A stretch of 64,000 nucleotides of DNA. Origin: Nonomuraea sp. PA05. GTDB taxonomy: Bacteria; Actinomycetota; Actinomycetes; Streptosporangiales; Streptosporangiaceae. Positions 8,899-16,374 of this stretch are shown piece by piece. How positions within the stretch are numbered: the stretch's first letter is position 1; each line of letters begins with the position of its first letter. Made by a program: the position numbers and the translations under genes. The notes beneath the pieces were generated by a model that was given only the letters and a program-made list of their open reading frames with translations, did not search any database and was not told the origin of the DNA. Location: assembly GCF_008086045.1 (NCBI RefSeq), contig NZ_VSEY01000047.1:1-64000 (forward strand), in the 5' to 3' direction.

Positions 8899-10226
8899 TG
8901 AGGATCACCGACCATCTGAGGCAGGCGGACGCCGGTTATGGCTGCGGCGAGGAGCTGTTCGCCCAGGGAGAGGCCCTGTCCGGCGTACTCCCAGTGGGCG
9001 ACGACCAGGACGGTGTCCTCCTCGAACAGAGGGAGTCGTCCGGTGGTGATCTCTTCGGTGCGCATGTGTTCTTCGCGAGCGGCGCGGAGTGCGCCGAGGG
9101 TGGTGGAGTAGCGGCGGCTCTTCGTGGAGAAGTGGCCGCGGAAGCCGAGCATGTGGGCCCAGTGAATGAGCCGGAGCTCGGCCAGGGCGGGTTGGGTACC
9201 GAGGTTCATGCAGGCGGCGATCAGCCGACGCGCGTGCTCCCGCACCGGGAGAGCCTTCAAGTCGTCGAGAGGTTGGATTCGCCGGTCCAGGGTGCCGACG
9301 CATTCGGCGGCTTTGGTGGCGTACTTGGCGATGTAGGCGGCTACGGCCTGGTCGGTGAGGTCCCCGTCCATGGTGATCTGGCGGCTGTCGAGCTGGGTGC
9401 CCCAGCGGAAGACGCGGCTCAGCGGCTTGACCTCTGCCGTCACGGCGGCGGCCGCGTGTTGTACGGCTTGGACGAGCGTGTCTGCCGTGGCCCACATCGG
9501 TGGTGGCGTCCCCGGACCGTCCAGGCCGTCGAGGCGGATGACGGCATGGAAGTGGACGACGCCGCGGCGCTGGTACTCGGCGACCTTGGCGAAGGCGATG
9601 CTGACGTGCTCGCGCAGGGCCTTGACGGTCAGGCCGTTGAGGCGGGCGAAGCGGCGACGCAGGGCGAGCGTGAAGCGGCGCCACAGCTCAGGGCTGATGG
9701 CGTTGAACAGGACCGAGCCGTCGTAGTCGTAGCAGTCGGGGCACAGCGGCTCCCCAAGGCAGGGATCGTCTGCGCCGTGCCGATTGGTGCAGGACATCGT
9801 CCGTCCGTGCGGGCACGTCTCGGCGTCGCGGCGGGCGTGGCAGGGCAGGACCTTGCCGTTCTTCTCCCGTCGTGCATGTACGACTCCGAAGGACGGCGCG
9901 GTAAGGGTCACGAACAGGCACGGGTGCGAGTTGACCGTCTCGGGCACGCCCTTGCCGCCGACGAGGCCGGCGCGGACGAGTTGGTAGGTGTCGGCGCGGT
10001 AGACCTCGGCGCAGGCCGGGCAGCGCGAGGCGCGGCGCGTCTTGCACGACACCCGAAGGACCCCGTTGGGCTCGGTGTTGGTGCTGTAGCGGTGTAGAAG
10101 GTGGCCGGTGGCCTGGTCCCAGTGTTCGACCTTGCCGCGCAGGTGAATGGGCTGTCGGCAGCCGCCGGTGCGCTTGATCTGGCAGGCCCAGCGGTTGTAA
10201 TCGGGGTCATGAAGTCGGGAGATCAT
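8895..10226 (-). CDS. repSA: AICE replication initiator (RepSA-like)
   Basis: About 443 aa if started at the ATG at 10226 (reading ISRLHDPDYNRW), or 468 aa from a GTG at 10301, which lies inside an inverted repeat. Neither has a strong SD, so the start is uncertain. The body has the features of actinomycete ICE/plasmid rolling-circle initiators: paired-Cys metal motifs (CPACAEVY, CTNRHG, CPDCYDYD), the HUH-like segment RRGVVHFHAVIRLDG, and the conserved AAYIAKYATKAAE with its likely catalytic Tyr. The product would nick the element's origin after excision. It is the third gene from the end of the transfer-replication operon and overlaps xis by 4 bp. Confidence 0.85.
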   Translation of the reverse strand: MISRLHDPDYNRWACQIKRTGGCRQPIHLRGKVEHWDQATGHLLHRYSTNTEPNGVLRVSCKTRRASRCPACAEVYRADTYQLVRAGLVGGKGVPETVNSHPCLFVTLTAPSFGVVHARREKNGKVLPCHARRDAETCPHGRTMSCTNRHGADDPCLGEPLCPDCYDYDGSVLFNAISPELWRRFTLALRRRFARLNGLTVKALREHVSIAFAKVAEYQRRGVVHFHAVIRLDGLDGPGTPPPMWATADTLVQAVQHAAAAVTAEVKPLSRVFRWGTQLDSRQITMDGDLTDQAVAAYIAKYATKAAECVGTLDRRIQPLDDLKALPVREHARRLIAACMNLGTQPALAELRLIHWAHMLGFRGHFSTKSRRYSTTLGALRAAREEHMRTEEITTGRLPLFEEDTVLVVAHWEYAGQGLSLGEQLLAAAITGVRLPQMVGDPQ

Positions 10227-10293
10227 CCCGGCTATGGCGTGCTGGTGGTGCAAGATGGATCCGTCCTGTCCGGATGTGCTCTGGGTGGGATGG

Positions 10294-10340
10294 CCCCTCA
10301 CCTGGCGCGGAACTTGGCGGTTGTGTGGCCAGGTGAGGGG
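10294..10340. repeat. Perfect 13-bp inverted repeat before rep
   Basis: Arms 10294-10306 (CCCCTCACCTGGC) and 10328-10340 are exactly complementary, with a 21-nt loop. The hairpin sits in the leader of rep and covers the alternative GTG start at 10301, which argues for the ATG at 10226. It could be a translational control hairpin, an attenuator or a Rep-binding site. Confidence 0.8.
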
Positions 10341-10347
10341 ATCTCGG

Positions 10348-10479
10348 CTATGCGCCGTGGTTGTCGATTCCGGTGCCGTGGCAGTCGCGGCAGGTGTCGC
10401 CGTCTCCGTCGAGGCCCGAGCCGTTGCAGGTGCAGCAGCAGCCGGGCGCGATCAGGACTTGTCGCTCTTCCGGCCTCAT
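10348..10479 (-). CDS. 43-aa DnaJ-type zinc-finger-like peptide
   Basis: A small gene starting two bases after the stop of the 53-aa gene upstream (ATG 10479). The protein has two Cys pairs in the DnaJ-like arrangement: CCCTCNGSGLDG and CRDCHGTG. One such CxxCxGxG pair set would bind a single zinc ion. Such mini-proteins occur between tra and rep genes of actinomycete ICEs; the function is unknown. Operon position and the two intact CxxCxGxG-like motifs make it credible despite the weak SD. Confidence 0.7.
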   Translation of the reverse strand: MRPEERQVLIAPGCCCTCNGSGLDGDGDTCRDCHGTGIDNHGA

Positions 10480-10481
10480 GA

Positions 10482-10643
10482 TCAGCGGCTCTCGCGCGGA
10501 GTGATCTTGAGGTAGATGCGGTAGTGGCGCGGTCTGTTCCTGGCGGGGAAGGCCCGCGACATGGACGTGACCGTGAAGTTCTGGCGTAGGTGGATCAGGC
10601 CGAGGGTGAGTTCGGCGCGGTTGCCTTCGAGGCGGATGCGCAT
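10482..10643 (-). CDS. 53-aa basic AICE protein, unknown function
   Basis: The ATG at 10643 has a textbook AGGAGGT site seven bases upstream. The product is 53 aa, basic, starting MRIRLEGNRAELTLGL and ending HYRIYLKITPRESR. It has a likely beta-rich fold and no motif I recognise. It lies 12 bp after the 109-aa gene and 2 bp before the zinc-finger peptide gene, inside the transfer-replication operon. Confidence 0.75.
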   Translation of the reverse strand: MRIRLEGNRAELTLGLIHLRQNFTVTSMSRAFPARNRPRHYRIYLKITPRESR

Positions 10644-10655
10644 GGTGCGTACCTC

Positions 10656-10985
10656 CTAAATGTCGGTCTGGATGCAGTCGCGGTAGCTGTCCACGGCGGC
10701 GTGGCGAGCACGGGCGACGGCCAGGATGGCGGTGAACTCGTAGGTGACCGGTCCGAAGGAGATGCCGGTCATGTAGTGGCCGTGAGGAAGGTGGTCGGGG
10801 TCGATCCCCGTACCGAGCAGGGCGGCGACCTTGTCGACCTCGGCGCGCAGCTGGTCGTCGGGGCCGTTAGCGGGGAAGCCGCGTATGATGACGGGTGCTA
10901 CGGAGGTCGGTACTTGCGGGTTGGCCTTGAGGAAACCGGCCAGGGCGATCAGTCCGGCGATGAGGACGTCTCGGTCGTTGTGCAT
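10656..10985 (-). CDS. 109-aa AICE protein, unknown function
   Basis: Start ATG at 10985 with AAGG about nine bases upstream. The protein (starting MHNDRDVLIAGLIALAGFLKAN) is mixed alpha/beta with no membrane segment or catalytic motif that I recognise. It lies between the SpdB-like gene (13-bp gap) and the 53-aa gene in the same operon. A helper role in replication or spread of the element is possible from context only. Confidence 0.7.
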   Translation of the reverse strand: MHNDRDVLIAGLIALAGFLKANPQVPTSVAPVIIRGFPANGPDDQLRAEVDKVAALLGTGIDPDHLPHGHYMTGISFGPVTYEFTAILAVARARHAAVDSYRDCIQTDI

Positions 10986-10998
10986 GGTGATGCGCCTT

Positions 10999-11646
10999 TC
11001 AGGTGGTCTCTGCGACGGTTGGGATGGTGCGGAGTAGGTCGGAGGCGAGCTGATCGGATACGCCCAGACGGGCGCGGAGGACGTCGCGGGTGATGGGCTT
11101 GCCGTGCCTGGCGTGGTGTTCGTCGGCCACTCGCCGGGCGTAGTCGATCAGCGCCGGTGAAGGGCCGGGCCGGTCGTTCTCGGCCGGGGCCAGAGCAGGA
11201 GGATCGTCCGCAGGGACGTCGGTTGAGGACGGTTCGAAGATTTCCGGGGACGATGCCGGACGAGGGCCGGACGTACGGCGTTCGAGCATCGAGACGGCGA
11301 CGAGGAAGGCGGCGGCCGGGGTGGCGGCGGTGATCCAGCCCCAGACGGTCGGGTCCGCTTGTTGCAGGTTGGCGGCCAGGGACAGGACGATGCCTCCGGT
11401 CAGGACGAGTACGGGCCAGGACGTCAGGCCGCGTTGCTGGCGGCCGGTCTTCTTGTCGCGTTGGCGTTCGCGGGCGGCCATGACACAGGTCAGGTCGATG
11501 CAGACGGCGATCGCCCAGGCCATCCAGCCGGACTGCCCGTGCTCACTGGCGGTGTCACGGATGTGGGTGAAGGACCCAGCTCCGGCGATGAGGGCCAGGA
11601 CGAGAACGGGACCGGTGTCCATCAGCCAGTGGGCGAGGCGTCGCAT
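10999..11646 (-). CDS. SpdB-like membrane protein (DUF2637 type)
   Basis: 215 aa from the ATG at 11646, four bases after the stop of the FtsK-like gene; a longer frame from 11736 lies inside that gene and is unlikely. Four hydrophobic segments are visible in residues 1-125 (LVLALIAGAGSF, WMAWAIAVCIDL, WPVLVLTGGIVLSL, AAAFLVAVSML), followed by a Pro/Glu-rich linker and a C-terminal helical domain (residues about 160-215) resembling a small DNA-binding fold. DUF2637 proteins accompany TraSA/TraB translocases on actinomycete plasmids and ICEs and help intramycelial spread. Position in the operon fits. Confidence 0.8.
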   Translation of the reverse strand: MRRLAHWLMDTGPVLVLALIAGAGSFTHIRDTASEHGQSGWMAWAIAVCIDLTCVMAARERQRDKKTGRQQRGLTSWPVLVLTGGIVLSLAANLQQADPTVWGWITAATPAAAFLVAVSMLERRTSGPRPASSPEIFEPSSTDVPADDPPALAPAENDRPGPSPALIDYARRVADEHHARHGKPITRDVLRARLGVSDQLASDLLRTIPTVAETT

Positions 11647-11650
11647 GAGG

Positions 11651-13021
11651 TCAGGCCTTCCGCGGGTCCGGAATGGAGTCGAGGAACTCGGCGAGGTCGG
11701 CGTCCGTCGGTGGCGTGGTGTGGCCGGAGACGACACCGGCCCAGGGCGGGGTACGGTCCGCGTAGGCGGTGGCGGCGTGCTCGGCGGCTTGTTCGCTGAC
11801 GTAGAAGGAGCGAGCGCGGTACCACTGGCCGTCCTGAGAGGCGACGATGGCGACGCCGGGTGTCTCGGCGGGGATGGCCCGTGCTGAGGCGAGGGCTGCG
11901 GGGTCGAGGTCGCCGAGGGTCATGTTGGCGGTTTCTGGGTCGTTGACGCGGTGGCAGATCCGTCCGGAGCACTGGGCCCGCAGGGCGGTGACCCCGGGGC
12001 CGAGGTCGGAGCCGATCCGTTGACCGCAGCAGAACAGGTAGATGCCGAAGGCCCGGCCGAGTTGGGCCACCCGCAGGAGAGCTGTCGAGGTCTTGGCGAT
12101 CTCGTCCTTCTCGCTCTTGCCGGCCATCAGGTAGAGCTCGGCCAGCTCGTCGACCAGGACGACGATGGGCACGGGCCGCTGCTCGTCCGGAAGTTGCCAG
12201 ATGTTGCGCGCGCCGGCCTCGCGGCATAGGGCCATGCGGCTGGTCATCAGGTTGACGAGGTCATCGAGCAGGGTGGTGCACTCAGCTCGCGTGGTGCCCA
12301 GCGCGGAGAGCCGAGGGTTGTACGGGGTGAACTCCACGCCGCCCTTGAGGTCGAAGCCGACCAGGGCGACGGGTTGCGGAGCGAGTCCTTGGACCAGGGC
12401 GTTGGCCAGATTGGACTTGCCGGATTGTGTGGCCCCGGCGTTGATGTAGTGCGGGACGGTCCTGAAGTCGATGATCCACGGGCCGCCGGTCTCCAGACGG
12501 CCCACGATCACCTTGAGCAGTTCGGGTGAGGTGGGCAGGACCTCGACCCGGACGAGCGGATCGCGGACGGTGGCGGACAGGACGACCCGTCCGGGACGGG
12601 ATGACGAGACGCGTATCGCGTGCACACCCCACGAGTGTGCGAGGCGTTCGGCGGCGTCGGAGTAGTCGGCGGGGATCTGGCCTTCCAGGGTGTGCAGGGT
12701 GACGCGCCAGCCGTACCGCGTGGGCTTGGGCAGCCACATGAACGGCTTGGTGTCCACGGCGATGCGCTGCCACTTGCGCCGGACGCGGACGACGCCGGTC
12801 GAGGCGACCAGGCCGGGGACGGTGGTGAACCAGAAGCGCTGCCGCTTCTTGGTGAGGTTGCAGCCGAGGGCGATCTTGCGCCAGCGCGCCCGTACGCTGA
12901 TCGCGGTCAGCGGGAAGGCCGCCACGAGCCAGAACGACGGGTAGTGCCAGCGGCGCCAGGCCCAGAGCCCGGCCGCGACGGCGGCCAGGACTCCGAGCAC
13001 GATGAGCGTGTTGTCAGACAC
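11651..13021 (-). CDS. traSA: FtsK/SpoIIIE-type DNA translocase (TraSA-like)
   Basis: A 456-aa conjugative pump. The N-terminus has a short membrane region (LIVLGVLAAVAAGLWAW and a second hydrophobic segment), followed by a linker and the motor domain: Walker A GATQSGKSN near residue 218 and Walker B VPIVVLVDELAELY near 300. Actinomycete ICEs move double-stranded DNA with a single FtsK-like protein rather than a type IV secretion system, and this length is usual. The gene overlaps the upstream regulatory gene by 8 bp and is followed at 4 bp by the SpdB-like gene. Confidence 0.92.
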   Translation of the reverse strand: MSDNTLIVLGVLAAVAAGLWAWRRWHYPSFWLVAAFPLTAISVRARWRKIALGCNLTKKRQRFWFTTVPGLVASTGVVRVRRKWQRIAVDTKPFMWLPKPTRYGWRVTLHTLEGQIPADYSDAAERLAHSWGVHAIRVSSSRPGRVVLSATVRDPLVRVEVLPTSPELLKVIVGRLETGGPWIIDFRTVPHYINAGATQSGKSNLANALVQGLAPQPVALVGFDLKGGVEFTPYNPRLSALGTTRAECTTLLDDLVNLMTSRMALCREAGARNIWQLPDEQRPVPIVVLVDELAELYLMAGKSEKDEIAKTSTALLRVAQLGRAFGIYLFCCGQRIGSDLGPGVTALRAQCSGRICHRVNDPETANMTLGDLDPAALASARAIPAETPGVAIVASQDGQWYRARSFYVSEQAAEHAATAYADRTPPWAGVVSGHTTPPTDADLAEFLDSIPDPRKA

Positions 13022-13346
13022 GGAGCGACTCCGTGTCCACCGGTAGGAGCGCGGCGGCGCGGTAGGAAATGCCCCACCGACCGGCGATCTCCCAGACGTA
13101 CCCGACCAGGCCAGTCGGGTTGATCTGCTGACCGGCGCTGATCGGGGGCTCCCCCGAGGTGCCGATCTTGACGAGCTCGATCCGGCCGAACTCGTCCTCG
13201 ACCGAGGTGGTGATCTCGTAGACGGTGTTGCCGTGCTTGTCGGTCTTGATCTCTCCGGTGTCCTTGTTGAGCAGGCGCGGCTTGGGCGCCTTCACGCAGG
13301 TGATCACGAGCTTGGAGGTGTCGACGGGGATCGGGATGGTACGCAC
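13014..13346 (-). CDS. SCO3933-like AICE regulatory protein
   Basis: A 110-aa protein starting MRTIPIPVDTSKL with SD GGAG about eleven bases upstream. It resembles the small beta-rich proteins (SCO3933 type) that head the tra operon of many Streptomyces ICEs; the resemblance is from memory of the family pattern, not a search. No catalytic motif is visible. It is the first gene of the leftward transfer operon, whose promoter lies in the 145-bp divergent region facing the GntR gene. Confidence 0.65.
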   Translation of the reverse strand: MRTIPIPVDTSKLVITCVKAPKPRLLNKDTGEIKTDKHGNTVYEITTSVEDEFGRIELVKIGTSGEPPISAGQQINPTGLVGYVWEIAGRWGISYRAAALLPVDTESLRV

Positions 13347-13386
13347 GAGAGCTGGTCTCCTTCAGAGGCTGATGTTCTAGTTACTA

Positions 13387-13404
13387 AGATACCTAGGTAT
13401 CTAG
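13387..13404. promoter_or_regulatory. Operator-like palindrome (copy 1) facing the tra operon
   Basis: AGATACCTAGGTATCT (13387-13402) is a perfect 16-bp palindrome. The longer string ACCTAGGTATCTAG (13391-13404) recurs as ACCTAGGCACCTAG 69 bases further on. Both copies lie between the divergent tra operon and GntR gene, so this is probably a binding site of the adjacent GntR regulator. Confidence 0.75.
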
Positions 13405-13459
13405 CTCTGTAAACCGAGTTTGCTGACTTGGATCGAGATTGCTTACAGGTTGCCCAGAG

Positions 13460-13473
13460 ACCTAGGCACCTAG
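13460..13473. promoter_or_regulatory. Operator-like repeat (copy 2) before gntR
   Basis: ACCTAGGCACCTAG matches copy 1 at 12 of 14 positions and has the same CCTAGG core. It lies 18 bases before the GntR start codon and would overlap its core promoter, consistent with autoregulation. Confidence 0.7.
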
Positions 13474-13491
13474 AACCGCTAAAGTTGGGGT

Positions 13492-13878
13492 ATGGCAACC
13501 GACCGGCGCCGGCCGTACCTGCGAATCGCCGAGGACATCCGGCGCGACATCGCATCGGGCCGCTACGCGGTCGGCGAGCGCCTCCCCGTGGCGCGTGAAC
13601 TGGCTGAACAGTACGGCGTTGCCATGATGACGATCGGCAACGCCCTGGCCGTCCTCCGCGATGAAGGACTCATCGAGACCCGCCAGGGCGCCGGCAGCTT
13701 CGTCAGCCGGTCCCCCGACGACGAGACCGCCGGCCCGGCCCCTGGCGAGCACAGCGAAGAGTTCCGCATCATCTCCGAGCAGCTGAGCGAGATCCGTCAG
13801 CACATGAACAAGCTGACAGTCAGGCTGGACGAGCTAGACGCCCGGACTCGTCCTGATCAAGCCGAGAAGCGATCCTGA
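13492..13878 (+). CDS. GntR-family transcriptional regulator
   Basis: 128 aa, starting MATDRRRPYLRIAEDI. Residues 5-75 are a GntR winged helix: AEDIRRDIASGRYAVGERLP, the recognition part ARELAEQYGVAMMTIGNALAVL, and the wing DEGLIETRQGAGSFV. There is no FadR or UTRA ligand domain; the C-terminus is a short coiled coil (LSEIRQHMNKLTVRLDELDA) likely to dimerise. Small GntR proteins control transfer genes on actinomycete ICEs. It is divergent from the tra operon with two shared operator-like repeats between them. Confidence 0.85.
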   Translation: MATDRRRPYLRIAEDIRRDIASGRYAVGERLPVARELAEQYGVAMMTIGNALAVLRDEGLIETRQGAGSFVSRSPDDETAGPAPGEHSEEFRIISEQLSEIRQHMNKLTVRLDELDARTRPDQAEKRS

Positions 13879-13978
13879 CGGTACGCCGCTGGAGTTCGGC
13901 CAGGTCGACCGTGATCTCCGCGAGCTCGCGTAGCAGGATCTGTCGTTCCATCTCACTGAGACCCACGTACCACCCCAT
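13820..13978 (-). CDS. Small coiled-coil protein downstream of XRE regulator (doubtful)
   Basis: A 52-aa frame from the ATG at 13978, with the amphipathic stretch ERQILLRELAEITVDLAELQRR. It overlaps the end of the convergent GntR gene by 59 bp. No good SD is seen for the ATG; a GTG near 13966 follows GGGGTGG. It would be the last gene after the leftward XRE regulator. The heptad-like pattern argues for reality, the overlap against. Confidence 0.35.
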   Translation of the reverse strand: MGWYVGLSEMERQILLRELAEITVDLAELQRRTVRIASRLDQDESGRLARPA

Positions 13979-14059
13979 TGTGTAGGCAGGACGCCGAAGC
14001 GTCCCCGGGTTACCTGACGGGTGGGGAGCCACTGCGCGGTTAGCTCTCCGATGTCGTGC

Positions 14060-15274
14060 TCAGAGCAGCCGCATCACTTTTGCGAGGTTGAGAATCTCGC
14101 GCTGACGATGCAGGTTGCCGCTGTCCCTCAGGTCGCGCACGATGTTGCGGACCAGTGGACGGTTCCGGACGTGCTGAGGCGCGATCCGGTCGGCACGAAG
14201 CAGAGCGTCTGCCGCTTGGTTGTCCTTCCTGTTCATGTGGTAGCCAGCCGCGGTACAGGTCCAGTAGTGGGCCTGGCGTTCGGACGAGGCGATCTGAGCG
14301 ACTTCGACGTGCTCGGCACGGGAGATGACCTCGCGAGGCCGGCCCAGCTCCATGCTGACCTCAACCGCGTGGATCGTGGTGTTCACCCGGTTGAACTGCG
14401 TTTGGAAGACGTTGCCGTCGCGCGGGAGGGTTTCGGCGACCCGGTGAGCCTCCTCAAGATGCCCCTCAGCCTCTCGTTGATCCCACAGCCGGGAGTACGC
14501 CACGGCGGCCCGCAGGTGCAGAGCGCCCCACATCGCCTTGATCGTGTCGCTTCCGCCTACATGAGGTTCGAGCTGATCGAGTGCTGACAGGGCCGCGTCC
14601 TTGGCGGGGTCGAGCTGCGCTTCGTGCAGCCACACACCGCACAGATCCCAACTCGCCGCGGCGACCAGGTCCGGAGCGCCGACCCGTTGCGCGGCCACGA
14701 GTTCACGCTGCACGGCGGTCCAGCCGAGGTCATGATGCCCCAGCAGGTTGGACGACACTCGCGCCATGTGGCAGACGCGCAGCATCAGTGCTTCGGCCTG
14801 GTCGCGATCGGCCGACGAGTCGTTGGTGATGGCGATGAGATCGGCGAGGATGCCGGGCAACACCTCGCCCAGAGCGGTGAACCTGGCGTCCTGGCGGAGC
14901 CGCTCGGCGAGACCCACGTTGGCTTCAAGCTCCTGCAGCGGACGAGGTTCTCGGGTCGTCCGGAGCAACACCCCGCTGGGCAACGAAGCCTGCTGAAGTG
15001 CGAGCCGTAGCGCCGGCACCGCCGAGTGGCCGGAGTCGAGTTCCGTCGTCTCGTGCTGGTACGGCTGACCGGTGAGCTCCGCGACCTCCACCCCGAGCAC
15101 CTCGGCGAGCTGCCCGACCACGCTCATGCGGTCAAGCGGCATCCGCCCGTTCTCCACTTTCGACAGCCAGGAGACGGACCGGCCGACCTTTCCGGCGAGG
15201 GTGGCCTGGTCCCATCCCTTGCGGTGACGAGCCCGCGCGATCCGCTGGCCCTGCGTCACGTACTCTGTTGCCAC
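14060..15274 (-). CDS. XRE-family regulator with TPR-like C-terminal domain
   Basis: 404 aa from the GTG at 15274, which has GGGAGGG about nine bases upstream; a longer frame from 15334 is not supported. Residues 5-65 form an XRE helix-turn-helix (GQRIARARHRKGWDQATLAGKVGRSVSWLSKVE, in order with the recognition helix SVSWLSKVENG). The remaining 330 residues are helical and Ala/Leu-rich with TPR-like pairs. This architecture is common in actinomycete regulators of ICE, plasmid or developmental genes that may sense a peptide. It lies 190 bp after a 95-aa hypothetical gene in the same direction. Confidence 0.82.
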   Translation of the reverse strand: MATEYVTQGQRIARARHRKGWDQATLAGKVGRSVSWLSKVENGRMPLDRMSVVGQLAEVLGVEVAELTGQPYQHETTELDSGHSAVPALRLALQQASLPSGVLLRTTREPRPLQELEANVGLAERLRQDARFTALGEVLPGILADLIAITNDSSADRDQAEALMLRVCHMARVSSNLLGHHDLGWTAVQRELVAAQRVGAPDLVAAASWDLCGVWLHEAQLDPAKDAALSALDQLEPHVGGSDTIKAMWGALHLRAAVAYSRLWDQREAEGHLEEAHRVAETLPRDGNVFQTQFNRVNTTIHAVEVSMELGRPREVISRAEHVEVAQIASSERQAHYWTCTAAGYHMNRKDNQAADALLRADRIAPQHVRNRPLVRNIVRDLRDSGNLHRQREILNLAKVMRLL

Positions 15275-15464
15275 GTCCGAGCCCTCCCTCTCGCCGTTGC
15301 TTGCTTCGACGATAAGACGGATGGCCTGCGGCACTGGCAGAAAAACTGCCAGTCGGAGGGCATGCGAAACCGCAGGTCGGCCTTCGACCTGCGGAAACGC
15401 TCGTCACAGATCAGTTGCTAATCGTGACGCTACGTGTGCGGGGACTTGGGACATTCGGCGCGTC

Positions 15465-15752
15465 TTACCTCGCTTCCCCGTTGATGAGCTGCCGCCAGAG
15501 CGTCTCGGCTTCGCTGACCCGGACCTTCGGGCTCTCGGCGATGGCCCAGGGTTTGACGGATCGGTCGTATCGCCGAATGAAGCCCTGCCCGCCGGCCCGG
15601 CAGTCCTCGAAGACCAGCGCCAGGCATTCGCAGGTGTAGCCCCGGACGCGGGCCGCTTCTGGATGCCGCTGAACCGGGGTCCACCTCACCGGCACCGCGT
15701 CCGGGCCAGGAGAGGCGGGGTGCGTGCCGTGGAAGTCATGGTCATCTGCCAC
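15465..15752 (-). CDS. 95-aa AICE protein, unknown function
   Basis: A compact protein starting MADDHDFHGTHPASPG, with a central GYTCECLALVFEDC segment (three Cys) and an aromatic/basic C-terminal half (FIRRYDRSVKPWAIAES). I recognise no fold or motif. It lies upstream of the XRE regulator on the same strand. Codon use is like its neighbours. It may be a small DNA- or metal-binding protein; this is speculation. Confidence 0.6.
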   Translation of the reverse strand: MADDHDFHGTHPASPGPDAVPVRWTPVQRHPEAARVRGYTCECLALVFEDCRAGGQGFIRRYDRSVKPWAIAESPKVRVSEAETLWRQLINGEAR

Positions 15753-16054
15753 AGGGGGTCACCGTCCTTCGTGACGCGCGATCTCCGGCAAGGCGTCGTC
15801 GACGCCCAAAGAAACCGCAACCGATGAACAGGCGTTGGTGAGCGAGGAGCCAACTCCAAACGCAGCGTGCGCACTTACGGGCGGCAGGCCGGCGCGCAGC
15901 TGCGAAGCCCCACCCGGCGGGGCCCTGGACCATCACTCACCAACGCCATACCTCCAAGCTAGCAAGCCTGTAACCCCCTGTCTATTCCATGGAGCTTCGT
16001 GAAGCTACACGATCCGCCGTGAAGGGTCGTGAAACGCCCTCCTACTCTCGTAGC
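15753..16054. promoter_or_regulatory. Divergent region with inverted repeat and GntR operator-like repeats
   Basis: About 300 bp between the leftward 95-aa gene and the rightward small GntR gene. It has a perfect 12-bp inverted repeat (GGCGTTGGTGAG at 15831-15842, complement at 15936-15947). Nearer the GntR gene are a dyad AGCTTC-GT-GAAGCT (15993-16006) and further CGTGAA repeats at about 16018 and 16029. No convincing gene is seen inside. Confidence 0.6.
15993..16006. promoter_or_regulatory. Dyad AGCTTC-GT-GAAGCT, probable GntR operator
   Basis: Six-base perfect arms around GT, followed within 30 bases by two more CGTGAA half-sites. It lies about 50 bases before the proposed GTG start of the small GntR gene, near where its -35 region should be. 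Autoregulation is likely but inferred. Confidence 0.6.
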
Positions 16055-16321
16055 GTGGCCAAATATGTCGAGCACACGCGCACCTGGGAGTTCGACGAGG
16101 ACCGCTCCCGCTGGGAACAGATCCTCGAAGTGCTGAACGCGCGCATCGACTCGGGCGAGTGGGGCCCCAAGTTCAAGATCTCCGAAGTCAAGCTCATGGA
16201 AGAGTTCGGAGTCGCCCGCCCCACCATCCGCAAAGCCATGGAACGCCTCAGAGCGGCCGACAAGGTCTATACCGTCCCGAACCTGGGCAGCTTCGTGAAG
16301 ACCAAGGCCGAGGCCGAATAG
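16055..16321 (+). CDS. Small GntR-type winged-helix regulator
   Basis: 88 aa from the GTG at 16055; a longer frame begins at 15989 but would translate through the operator-like repeats. A TACTCT -10-like box ends six bases before the GTG, so the mRNA may be leaderless. The protein is little more than a winged helix: WEQILEVLNARIDSG, then KISEVKLMEEFGVARPTIRKAMERL, then the wing ADKVYTVPNLGSFV. It stands directly before a Nudix gene; in pSAM2 a GntR repressor (KorSA) and a Nudix immunity factor (Pif) are also neighbours, which suggests a similar control module here. Confidence 0.78.
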   Translation: MAKYVEHTRTWEFDEDRSRWEQILEVLNARIDSGEWGPKFKISEVKLMEEFGVARPTIRKAMERLRAADKVYTVPNLGSFVKTKAEAE

Positions 16322-16374
16322 GCAAGGACGCCGATGGCCTCGCGGTGGTCTCTCGGGAGATAGGGTCCGGGGAC

